Origin: Sphingomonas cannabina
GTDB taxonomy: Bacteria > Pseudomonadota > Alphaproteobacteria > Sphingomonadales > Sphingomonadaceae
Direction: 5' to 3'
Assembly (NCBI RefSeq): GCF_021391395.1
Contig: NZ_CP090059.1
Span: 1,783,001 to 1,847,000, forward strand
DNA: 64,000 bases
Positions 48,420 to 56,201 of this stretch are shown piece by piece; within the stretch, counting starts at the first letter, position 1, and each line of letters begins with the position of its first letter. The notes under the pieces are model-generated. The model worked only from the letters and a program-made list of their open reading frames with translations. It made no database searches and was not told the DNA's origin. The translations under genes were made by a program, and so were the position numbers.

Positions 48420-49613
48420 ATGGTCGCTACCACCTTTCAGAATCTGTCGAGCCGCATCGACCGGGTGCGATCGCTGTTCACCACTCGCGACTTCATTTTC
48501 CACGACGGCAAGGCGCTGCGCCGCTTCAGCATCTCCGGCCGCGCGCAGGCGCTGCTCGCCGGCACCGCCGCCGTCACGCTCGCCTTTTCCGCCTATGGCG
48601 TCGCCTCGGCCGCGGTCGGTGCGGTCGCTGCCACCGGTATCGCCGGCACGCCGGCCTCGCCCGAGGCGCGGATGATCCGCATGCGCGCCGAGATGATGGC
48701 GATGCAGGCGGATGTCGCCGCGCTCAAGCTCGCGACCCGTGTCCATGCCGCGCGCGTCGAGCAGCGCCAGGCGCTGATCGCGGCGGTGCTCTCCGGCAAG
48801 GGCGATCCCGAGAAGCTCGTCGCCGCCATCCAGCCGGTTTCGGTCGATTCGCACGGCACCGGCACGGTGCTGGCGCCGCTACAGCGCATCGAGGCACGCC
48901 AGGTCGCGCTCGCCCGCGCCGCCCAGCGCGCGACCGAAGAACGGCTGGCGATGACGACCAGTCACCTGCGCCGCCTTGGCGTCGCCCCTGAGCGCTTCGT
49001 CAGCGGCGGCATGGGTGGTCCGTTCGAGGCGGCCGACAGCGCCGAGGCGGCGGCGGAGCTCAATAGCGCCGATTCCGACGCGCAGTTCAAGACGCTGTTC
49101 CAGACCTGGAAGAAGCTCGACACGCTCGAGCAGGGCGCGATCTCGATCCCGTCGATGCAGCCGGTGCAGAACCTGAGCTTCACCAGCAACTTCGGCGTCC
49201 GCTCCGATCCGTTCCGCGGCGTCGCTGCGATGCACGCCGGGGTCGACATCCCCGGGCCGCTCGGCACGCCGATCTACGCGACCGCCGACGGCATCGTCGC
49301 CCGCGCCGGCCGCGCGTCGGGTTATGGCAATCTCGTCGAGATCAACCACGGCAAGGGCATCGAGACCCGCTACGGGCACATGTCCAAGATCCTGGTCACG
49401 CCCAACACCCGCGTGAAGCGTGGTCAGCTCATCGGCCTGATGGGCTCGACCGGGCGGTCGACGGGAAGCCATCTTCACTACGAAGTCCGCATCGACGGCC
49501 GTGCAGTCAATCCGGTCCCTTTCCTGCAGCCGTCGAGCACGCTGGTCGCGATCCAGGCGCGTGCCGCGCACGGGCAGCAGGTCGCGATGGGCGGGCCGGC
49601 GACCAACAACTGA
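48420..49613 (+). CDS. Murein hydrolase-like M23 family metallopeptidase (LytM domain)
   Basis: A protein of 397 residues with a cytoplasmic N-terminus, one transmembrane helix (about 43-66), a coiled-coil region (about 80-190) and a C-terminal M23/LytM domain. The zinc ligands are visible: His272 and Asp276 in MHAGVDIPG, and His351 and His353 in HLHYEVR. It would cut or help control cutting of peptidoglycan cross-bridges in the periplasm. I chose ATG 48420 (MVATTFQNL). Upstream in-frame codons read into the preceding gene. Confidence 0.9.
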   Translation: MVATTFQNLSSRIDRVRSLFTTRDFIFHDGKALRRFSISGRAQALLAGTAAVTLAFSAYGVASAAVGAVAATGIAGTPASPEARMIRMRAEMMAMQADVAALKLATRVHAARVEQRQALIAAVLSGKGDPEKLVAAIQPVSVDSHGTGTVLAPLQRIEARQVALARAAQRATEERLAMTTSHLRRLGVAPERFVSGGMGGPFEAADSAEAAAELNSADSDAQFKTLFQTWKKLDTLEQGAISIPSMQPVQNLSFTSNFGVRSDPFRGVAAMHAGVDIPGPLGTPIYATADGIVARAGRASGYGNLVEINHGKGIETRYGHMSKILVTPNTRVKRGQLIGLMGSTGRSTGSHLHYEVRIDGRAVNPVPFLQPSSTLVAIQARAAHGQQVAMGGPATNN

Positions 49614-49660
49614 TCTGACTGCCGGTTGCCGCTGAGGCTAGCGTCGCCTATCTGAGCGTC

Positions 49661-50002
49661 ATGGCCACGCTCGCCGCTTCCGAAATCGCACTGACATCCG
49701 CCGCCGCGGCACGCGTCGCCGCGATCGCCGAACGCCAGGGCAAGCCCGCGATCCTGCGGCTGTCGGTCGAAGGGGGCGGGTGTTCGGGCTTCCAATACCG
49801 TTTCGGCCTCGCCGACGCGCCGGAGAGCGACGACATGATCGTCGAGACCGACGGGGTCCGGCTGGTGGTCGACGCGATCAGCCTCGATCTCGTGCGCGGC
49901 GCGGAAGTCGATTTCGTCGAGAGCCTCGGCGGTGCGGCATTCCGCGTGAACAACCCCAACGCCGCCTCAGGCTGCGGCTGCGGCTCGAGCTTCTCGGTCT
50001 GA
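49661..50002 (+). CDS. erpA: Iron-sulfur cluster insertion protein ErpA (A-type carrier)
   Basis: An A-type Fe-S carrier of 113 residues. The three cluster ligands are Cys41 (GGGCSGFQY), Cys105 and Cys107 (SGCGCGSSF). The VDAISLDLVRGAEVDFVE stretch is typical of ErpA. It delivers clusters to apo-enzymes such as those of isoprenoid synthesis. The next gene, xthA, starts 10 bases later. Confidence 0.93.
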   Translation: MATLAASEIALTSAAAARVAAIAERQGKPAILRLSVEGGGCSGFQYRFGLADAPESDDMIVETDGVRLVVDAISLDLVRGAEVDFVESLGGAAFRVNNPNAASGCGCGSSFSV

Positions 50003-50012
50003 GCGGCGTCGC

Positions 50013-50786
50013 TTGAAGATCGTCAGCTACAACGTCAACGGCATCAAGGCGCGGCTCCCGCGCCTGATCGAATATCTGACCGAGCAGCAGCCGGACGTCG
50101 TCTGCCTGCAGGAGCTCAAGGCCGCCGACGACGGCTTTCCCGAGAAGGAGATCCGCGACGCCGGCTACGGCGCCGTGTGGCATGGACAAAAGGGTTGGAA
50201 CGGCGTCGCCGTGCTGGCGAAGGGCGCCGACCCGGCCGAGCGCCACCGCGGTCTCGCCGGCGAACCGGAGGACGAGCATAGCCGTTACCTCGAAGCCGAG
50301 GTGAACGGGGTGGTGATCGCCTCGATCTATCTCCCCAACGGGAATCCGGTGCCAGGCCCCAAGTTCGACTACAAGCTACGCTGGATCGGGCGGCTGGCAG
50401 CACGGGCACGCGAGCTGCTTGCCGAGGAGCGGCCGGTGGTGCTTGCGGGCGATTACAATGTCATTCCTAACGACGACGACGTCTTCTCCGTGCGTGCAAT
50501 GCAGTCGGATGCGCTGATGCAGCCGGAGAGCCGCCAGGGCTATCGCGCGCTGCTGGCGCAAGGGTGGACGGACGCGCTGCGCACCCAGTATCCACGCGGC
50601 GGCGTATGGACCTTCTGGGATTATCAGGCGGGCGCGTGGCAGCGCGACGCAGGCTTCCGCATCGACCACCTGCTGCTCAGCCCGATCGCGGCCGACCGCT
50701 TCCACTCCGCCGGCGTCGACAAGGATTATCGCGCCCGTGAGAAGGCGAGCGATCACGCACCGACCTGGGTCAGGCTACGGCAGTAG
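50013..50786 (+). CDS. xthA: Exodeoxyribonuclease III
   Basis: An AP endonuclease/3'-5' exonuclease of 257 residues used in base-excision repair. The EEP-fold catalytic residues are visible: Asn8 in SYNVNGIKAR, Glu34 in CLQELKA, the AGDYNV Asp/Asn pair and the C-terminal SDHAP histidine. The start is TTG, 10 bases after erpA. The length is normal for the family. Confidence 0.94.
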   Translation: MKIVSYNVNGIKARLPRLIEYLTEQQPDVVCLQELKAADDGFPEKEIRDAGYGAVWHGQKGWNGVAVLAKGADPAERHRGLAGEPEDEHSRYLEAEVNGVVIASIYLPNGNPVPGPKFDYKLRWIGRLAARARELLAEERPVVLAGDYNVIPNDDDVFSVRAMQSDALMQPESRQGYRALLAQGWTDALRTQYPRGGVWTFWDYQAGAWQRDAGFRIDHLLLSPIAADRFHSAGVDKDYRAREKASDHAPTWVRLRQ

Positions 50787-50913
50787 GGGCGCCTGGGCGG
50801 TCATCTGCCACTACGCTGAACATCTGTCTTCGATCCCACGAACTGCCCAACTACGGATGTAGACAGCACCGATGCCGTTGGCGCCGCGTCGCATGCGGCT
50901 CACGTCAGCGCGC

Positions 50914-50940
50914 TTGAGTGTTGTATGTCGATAATACAAT
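50914..50940 (+). promoter_or_regulatory. Candidate promoter with overlapping dyad upstream of the small secreted protein
   Basis: TTGAGT (50914-50919) and TACAAT (50935-50940) resemble a sigma-70 promoter with a short 15-base spacer. Between them a TTGTAT-N7-ATACAA dyad (50921-50939) overlaps the -10, as an operator would. Confidence 0.45.
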
Positions 50941-50990
50941 CCTGGCGTGCGGGCTCGCCTCTTGGCCCCGCGAGTTCGGGAGGACTTTCG

Positions 50991-51269
50991 ATGTTGCATT
51001 CCGCCATATTGATTGCTGCGATTGCGACCGCACTGACCGTATCGGACCCTGTTCCAGCCACGCAGGGTGCGAAGATGCTGGACGCTGCAACGCCCGCCTC
51101 GGCACCGGCGTCTGTCTCCACCTCCGATGCTCAAGCCGGGAGCAAGCGGGAGCAGCGCTATTGCGTGAAGCAGGAAACCACCGGATCGATCCTGACGTAC
51201 CGCAAATGCCTCACGCGCGAGCAATGGATCGCCAAGGAGGGGTTCGACCCACTGGCCGCGAAGAAGTGA
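50991..51269 (+). CDS. Small secreted protein with a Cys pair, unknown function
   Basis: A 92-residue protein. A GGGAGGA Shine-Dalgarno precedes ATG 50991 and the N-terminus (MLHSAILIAAIATALTVSD) is a signal-like hydrophobic segment. The mature part ends with REQRYCVKQETTGSILTYRKC followed by LTREQWIAKEG. This YCVxxxxTGSxxxxxxC...W pattern recurs in small secreted sphingomonad proteins, and the two cysteines probably form a disulfide. The function is unknown. It is convergent with the acyltransferase gene. Confidence 0.75.
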   Translation: MLHSAILIAAIATALTVSDPVPATQGAKMLDAATPASAPASVSTSDAQAGSKREQRYCVKQETTGSILTYRKCLTREQWIAKEGFDPLAAKK

Positions 51270-51305
51270 TGGGCAGCCGGCGGCGTCTCGCCAGCCCGCC
51301 GGCCG

Positions 51306-52457
51306 TCACAGGTCCTTGCCGTAGACTTGGTAAACCTTGTTGACCTTGCTCTCGATCGTCTCGGCGATCGAACGCATCCCCTGATTGTCGTCGAGGATCC
51401 AGCCGATCTCGCCGCGGCTCGCGCCGTAGCGCGTAACCGACGCGCGGCGGATATATTCGATCATCATGAAGGCGAGCTGGCTCGCCATCCGCGACGATTG
51501 CAGCTCCTTGACGACGCCCATCAGCGGCACGCGCATCGTGCGCACGCGCGGCCGGCGCAGCCACAGCAGCAGCTTCGCCCAACCGAACGGGAACAGGTTG
51601 CCGTTCAGCGGCTTGATCGCCTCGTTGAGGTCGGGGAGGGTGATCATGAACGCGACCGGGCGGCCGTCGAGCTCGGCGATGCGGATCAGGTCGTTGAACA
51701 CGATCGGCTTCAGCTTGACGCCGACATCCTTGATCTCGGGCGGGGTCAGCGGGACGAAGCCCCAATTGTCCGCCCAGGCATCGTTGAGGATGTCGAGGAT
51801 GATCGCGGCTTCCTCCTCGAACTTCGACTTGTCGACCTCGCGGACGCGGATGCGCTCGTTGCGCTCGCCGGACTTGATGATCCGTTCGACGATCGGCGGG
51901 AAGCCCTGCGTGATGTCGAGCTCATAGGTGAGGAGCTGCTTGACCGGCTGATAGCCGGCGCCTTCGATCCAGCCGCGATATTCGGGCTTGGCGTGGCCCA
52001 TCATCACCGTCGGGGGATGATCGTAGCCCTCGATCAGCAGGCCGGGCTCCTCCCAGATCGACATGGAGATGGGACCGAGCGCGCGTTTCATGCCCTGTTC
52101 GCGCAGCCATTCCTCGGCGCGCGCGATGAGGGCGCGGCCGATCTCCTCATTCTCGGCATCGAACAGGCCCCATTGGCCGACGCCGGGGCCGAAGCCCTGC
52201 TCGGGCGGCTGCTCGAGCGCTAGCGTGTCGATGTGCGCCGAGATGCGGCCGACGACGCGCCCGTCCAGCTCGGCGAGGAAGAGCTGCGCCTTGGCATGGC
52301 TGAACCAGCCGTTCTTCTCGGGCGTGATCAGGCCCAGCGCCTCGGACTTGAGCGGCGGCACCCAGTTGGGATCGTCGGCATAGAGGCGGAAGGGCAGGTC
52401 GACGAAGGTCTTGCGGTCGGCCTTTGTCGTGACCGGCCGGATGGTGAGCGAGGACAT
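51306..52457 (-). CDS. GNAT-fold acyltransferase, candidate bacterial ceramide synthase
   Basis: A protein of 383 residues beginning MSSLTIRPVTTKADRKTFVDLP. It has GNAT-like features: DDPNWVPPLKSEALGLI, KAQLFLAELDGRVVGRISAHID and a C-terminal half with EIGWILDDNQGMRSIAE. This is a long family often labelled as hypothetical or GNAT. In Caulobacter a GNAT-like protein of this kind (bCerS) N-acylates 3-ketosphinganine in ceramide synthesis. The presence of spt, acp and a cerR-like gene about 6 kb away supports the same role here, but the assignment is by context and general resemblance. It is divergent from the desaturase gene. Confidence 0.65.
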   Translation of the reverse strand: MSSLTIRPVTTKADRKTFVDLPFRLYADDPNWVPPLKSEALGLITPEKNGWFSHAKAQLFLAELDGRVVGRISAHIDTLALEQPPEQGFGPGVGQWGLFDAENEEIGRALIARAEEWLREQGMKRALGPISMSIWEEPGLLIEGYDHPPTVMMGHAKPEYRGWIEGAGYQPVKQLLTYELDITQGFPPIVERIIKSGERNERIRVREVDKSKFEEEAAIILDILNDAWADNWGFVPLTPPEIKDVGVKLKPIVFNDLIRIAELDGRPVAFMITLPDLNEAIKPLNGNLFPFGWAKLLLWLRRPRVRTMRVPLMGVVKELQSSRMASQLAFMMIEYIRRASVTRYGASRGEIGWILDDNQGMRSIAETIESKVNKVYQVYGKDL

Positions 52458-52566
52458 TGCTGGAGCCGCCGGAGCTAGGTTGCGAAGGGCCCGTGAAGTC
52501 CTGCGTCGGCGCCCCGCTGTCAAGCCGCCCCTGTTGTTGCCCACATATAGCCACTATCTAAAGGCA

Positions 52567-53688
52567 ATGCCCCAGGCGATGAATAGCTCGATCACCCTCG
52601 ACCGTGCGTCCGCTGCGCCCTCGCCCAAGGCGGCCGCTCCGGCGCGCTCGGTCCGCGTGCCCGACGACAAGACGCTGCTGCGCACGGCGGCGGAGCTTTC
52701 GCGCGACCTCAACCGGCCCAAGCCAGCGGTCTATTGGACCGACATGCTCGCCTCCGCGCTGGTCGGTTATGCCGCGCTGGCCGGCGCGATCCTGTCGCCG
52801 TCGACGGGCTGGGCGATCGTCGCCGGCGTGGTGGCGGTGCTCGCGCTCTATCGCGCGGCGAGCTTCATCCATGAGGTCAGCCATATCAAGCATTCGGCGC
52901 TGCCCGGCTTCCGGCTGGGCTGGAACCTGTTGGTCGGCATTCCGCTGATGGCGCCGTCGTTCATGTACGAGGGCGTCCACAACCTCCACCACGCCCGCAC
53001 CCGCTACGGCACGGCTGAGGATCCCGAATATCTGCCGCTCGCGCTGATGAAGCCGTGGACGGTGCCGCTGTTCGTGTTGGTGTCGGCGCTGGCGCCGGTC
53101 GGTTTCCTGATCCGCTGGGGCGTGCTGTCGCCGCTGTCGGTGCTGTTCCCGCGCCTGCGTGCGCTCGTGGTCGCCCGCTATTCGGCGCTGGCGATCAATC
53201 CCTCGTTCGAGCGCCGCGCGCCCGAGGGCGACGCGAAGATGCTATGGCACCGGCTGGAAGCAGCGACCAGCGTCTGGGCGATCGCGCTGATGACCGCCAC
53301 GGCGACCGGCGTGCTACCGCTCCGCGCCTTCCTGATCGTCCTCGCGGTGATCTCCGCGGTGATGGTGATCAACCAGGTCCGCACGCTCGTCGCCCATCTT
53401 TGGGAGAATGACGGCGAGCCGATGAGCGTGACCGCGCAGTTCCTCGATTCGGTCAACGTGCCGCCGCCGGCGCTGCTGCCGTTCCTGTGGGCGCCGGTCG
53501 GCCTGCGCTACCATGCGCTGCATCACCTGCTGCCGGGGCTGCCCTATCACGCCCTCGGTGAGGCGCACCGCCGCCTGTCGGCCGCGCTCGATCCGCAGTC
53601 GCCCTATCACAAGGCCAATTACCGCGGCCTGCCGGGGCTACTCGAGCGGCTGGTGCGCAGCACCTTCGCCGTCGTCGGGCGGCGCTGA
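52567..53688 (+). CDS. Membrane fatty acid desaturase/hydroxylase superfamily protein
   Basis: A polytopic protein of 373 residues with the three His boxes of membrane di-iron desaturases and hydroxylases: HEVSH (102-106), HNLHH (138-142) and HALHH (316-320). These lie on the cytoplasmic side between pairs of hydrophobic helices. ATG 52579 is an alternative start that would remove four residues. Its divergent neighbour is the candidate ceramide synthase, with 109 bases between the starts. It may therefore modify a sphingoid base, a ceramide acyl chain or an ordinary fatty acid, and the substrate is unknown. Confidence 0.8.
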   Translation: MPQAMNSSITLDRASAAPSPKAAAPARSVRVPDDKTLLRTAAELSRDLNRPKPAVYWTDMLASALVGYAALAGAILSPSTGWAIVAGVVAVLALYRAASFIHEVSHIKHSALPGFRLGWNLLVGIPLMAPSFMYEGVHNLHHARTRYGTAEDPEYLPLALMKPWTVPLFVLVSALAPVGFLIRWGVLSPLSVLFPRLRALVVARYSALAINPSFERRAPEGDAKMLWHRLEAATSVWAIALMTATATGVLPLRAFLIVLAVISAVMVINQVRTLVAHLWENDGEPMSVTAQFLDSVNVPPPALLPFLWAPVGLRYHALHHLLPGLPYHALGEAHRRLSAALDPQSPYHKANYRGLPGLLERLVRSTFAVVGRR

Positions 53689-53695
53689 GCTTATC

Positions 53696-53770
53696 CGTCA
53701 TCCCGGCGAAAGCCGGGATCTCCTGCCGTATCGCGCCTCCGCATGAGATCCCGGCTTCCGCCGGGATGAC
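53696..53770. repeat. REP-like paired inverted repeat, family B, copy 3
   Basis: CGTCATCCCGGCGAAAGCCG and the inverted arm ending in CCGCCGGGATGAC fill the gap between the convergent desaturase and lptG genes. Confidence 0.88.
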
Positions 53771-53780
53771 ATAGAAGAGC

Positions 53781-54881
53781 TTATTCCTCCGTCCTGACCA
53801 GCACCGCCTCGCCGACCAGCAGGAACAGCAGGAACGGTGCCCAGGCGGCGAGGAAAGGCGGATAGGCGCCGAGGTTGCCCATCGCCAGCGCGAAATTGTC
53901 GGCGACGAAATAGGCGAAGCCCAACGCCATGCCGATCACGGCGCGGATGAAGAGCTTGCCCGAGCGCGCGACACCGAACGCCGCCACCGCCGCCAGCAGC
54001 GGCATCAGCACCGACGAGAGCGGTCCGGACAGCTTGTGCCACAGCGCGCCCTCGAGCGCCTTGGTCGGCCGCCCGGCTGCCCTGAGGTCACCGATCGCCG
54101 ACGACAGCGCGCCGAACGACATGCCGTCGGCGTTGATGTTGGCCAGCGTGAACTGATCCGGCCGCACGCCGTCACCGACGTGGAGGCTGCCGAGCGGTGT
54201 GATCGTGCCCTGTGCGACATCGAAGCGGCGGGCATTCTCGATCCGCCAGCCCTTGCCCTCGCGCCGGCCGCTGTCGGCGGTGATGATCGCGGTAAGCGAT
54301 CCGCCGCTGCGCTGATAGGCGGCGATCCCGGCAAGCTGCACCGCATCGCCCTTGCCGCGGACCTGCTGGACCTGAATGAGGCTGTCGTCGGCGCGCACCC
54401 AGACGTTGCTGCGCTCGCCGCGTTCGATCGGCAGCGGCCCGTAATTGACGCGCTGCCACTGGTCGAGCGTCGCGCTGGCGCGGCTCACGACACGGTCGTT
54501 GAAGGCGAACGAGACGGCGGCGACCGCTATGCTGGCGACGATCAGCGGCGCCAGCACCTGATGTGCCGACAGGCCCGAGGCCTTGAGCGCGATCACCTCA
54601 GAATTCTGATTGAGCGTCGACAAGGTGATGATCGTGCCGAGCAGCACCGCGAAGGGCAGGAACTGGGCAATGATCTGGGGTACGCGCAGGCTGACGTAGT
54701 GCCAGATCTGCGCCTGCCCATTGCCTGGATAGGCGAGGATGTCGCCGGTCTCGGACAGGAGATCGAGCGCCTGCAGCACCAGCACGAGGGCGAGCAGGAT
54801 CGACAAGGTGCGTGTCAGGAACAGTCGCGCCATATAGAGCGTGACCGTGCGTGACGGGAAGAAGCTGGGCATGTTGCTCAT
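53781..54881 (-). CDS. lptG: LptG, permease subunit of the lipopolysaccharide-type export ABC transporter
   Basis: A YjgP/YjgQ family protein of 366 residues. Three N-terminal transmembrane helices, a periplasmic beta-jellyroll (about 130-265) and three C-terminal helices give the LptG plan. ARLFLTRTLSILLALVLV, QFLPFAVLLGTIITLSTLN and SEVIALKASGLS are recognisable family segments. I set the start at 54881, where it overlaps the lptF stop (ATGA). With LptF and LptB it lifts a glycolipid out of the inner membrane. In sphingomonads, which lack LPS, the cargo is more likely glycosphingolipid. Confidence 0.88.
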   Translation of the reverse strand: MSNMPSFFPSRTVTLYMARLFLTRTLSILLALVLVLQALDLLSETGDILAYPGNGQAQIWHYVSLRVPQIIAQFLPFAVLLGTIITLSTLNQNSEVIALKASGLSAHQVLAPLIVASIAVAAVSFAFNDRVVSRASATLDQWQRVNYGPLPIERGERSNVWVRADDSLIQVQQVRGKGDAVQLAGIAAYQRSGGSLTAIITADSGRREGKGWRIENARRFDVAQGTITPLGSLHVGDGVRPDQFTLANINADGMSFGALSSAIGDLRAAGRPTKALEGALWHKLSGPLSSVLMPLLAAVAAFGVARSGKLFIRAVIGMALGFAYFVADNFALAMGNLGAYPPFLAAWAPFLLFLLVGEAVLVRTEE

Positions 54882-56077
54882 GCCTGCGCCTCCCGCCGGC
54901 GCCGCCCGGGCAGGCGCCGTACGATCGCTGCCGTGAGCTTCGAGAAGCCGCGCTCGAGCACGCCGATCGGCTGCCCGCCCGGCACATGGGCGACGGTATA
55001 GTACATCCACAGCACTAGCGCGGCGAACAGCGCGAACGGACCCCACAGCGCGAGCCGCGGATCGAACCGCCCGAGGCCGCCCAGGGCTTCACCATATTCG
55101 TTGATCTTGTGATAGCTGACCAGCATCACGATCGACAGGAACACGCCCAGCGACGAGGTCGACCGCTTGGGCGGGATGCCGAGCGCCACGGCCAGCAGCG
55201 GCAGCAGGAACATCGTCGCGACCTCCGCCAGGCGGAAGTGGAAGGCAGCGCGGCTGGTATCGCGCAGCTCCTCCGGCGCGCGGACATCGGCACCGATGCG
55301 CGCGAGCTCGGGCAGGGTGAGCTCGAGATTGCGGCCGCCGCGGCCGCGGAAGCTGCCGTATTTGGGCAATGCGATCGGGATGCTGTGCGAGCTGAAGGTC
55401 AGCACGCGCGGAACCGGCGAATCCTTCGTGTGCTGGACGAGCGTGCCGTTGGTGAGGCGGAACACGATCGATTCCATATCCTCGGTGCGCAGGAACTGGC
55501 CCTTTTCCGCGGTGACGGCGTAGGAGCTGCCGTCCTTGAGCTTGCTGTAGACGAAGATGCCGGACAGCTCGCGGCCGCCGTCCTTGCTGTCCTCGATGCG
55601 GACCGTGATGTTGTTCGGGAAGTTGGTGAACTCGCCGACCTTGATCGACGCACCGAGCGCCCCCGAGCGCAGCTCGAACCGCAGCCCCTCATAGGCGTAG
55701 CGTGCATAGGGCTGGACGAAGCCGACGATCGCCAGGTTCACCAGGGCCAGCGCGATCGCGTACATATAGGGCACGCGCAGCAGCCGCGTGTAGCTCATCC
55801 CCACCGCGCGCAGCACGTCGAGCTCCGACGTGGTGGCGATGCGGCGGAAGGCGAGCAGGATGCCGAGCATCAGCCCGATCGGGATGCCGAGCCCGAGATA
55901 CTCCGGCAGCAGATTGGCGAGCATCTTCCACACCACGCTCACCGGCCCGCCCTGGGTCGCGACGAAGTCGAACAGGCGCAGCATGCGGTCGAGCACCAGC
56001 AGCATCGCCGCGATCACCAGCGTCGAGAACAGCGGCACCGCGATCAGCCGCGCGAGATAGCGATCGATCGAGGTCAT
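54878..56077 (-). CDS. lptF: LptF, permease subunit of the lipopolysaccharide-type export ABC transporter
   Basis: A YjgP/YjgQ family protein of 399 residues: three helices (about 12-125), a periplasmic jellyroll (about 130-280) and three more helices. The segments MTSIDRYLARLIAVPLFSTL, YLGLGIPIGLMLGILLAFRR and SELDVLRAVGMSYTRLL are diagnostic. It is the first gene of the lptF-lptG pair, with translation coupled by ATGA. The ABC subunit LptB is not in the window, as is usual. Confidence 0.9.
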   Translation of the reverse strand: MTSIDRYLARLIAVPLFSTLVIAAMLLVLDRMLRLFDFVATQGGPVSVVWKMLANLLPEYLGLGIPIGLMLGILLAFRRIATTSELDVLRAVGMSYTRLLRVPYMYAIALALVNLAIVGFVQPYARYAYEGLRFELRSGALGASIKVGEFTNFPNNITVRIEDSKDGGRELSGIFVYSKLKDGSSYAVTAEKGQFLRTEDMESIVFRLTNGTLVQHTKDSPVPRVLTFSSHSIPIALPKYGSFRGRGGRNLELTLPELARIGADVRAPEELRDTSRAAFHFRLAEVATMFLLPLLAVALGIPPKRSTSSLGVFLSIVMLVSYHKINEYGEALGGLGRFDPRLALWGPFALFAALVLWMYYTVAHVPGGQPIGVLERGFSKLTAAIVRRLPGRRRREAQA

Positions 56078-56201
56078 GCTTGGCGGCGACAGGCTTCCGG
56101 GGAGAACTGGGCTGGAGAGGCTATAGAGGCGTGGGGCTGGCGCGCAAAAGGAAAGTTGGAGTCGTTTTCAGCTTCGCTGGCCGGTGCCGCCGAAACCGAC
56201 T

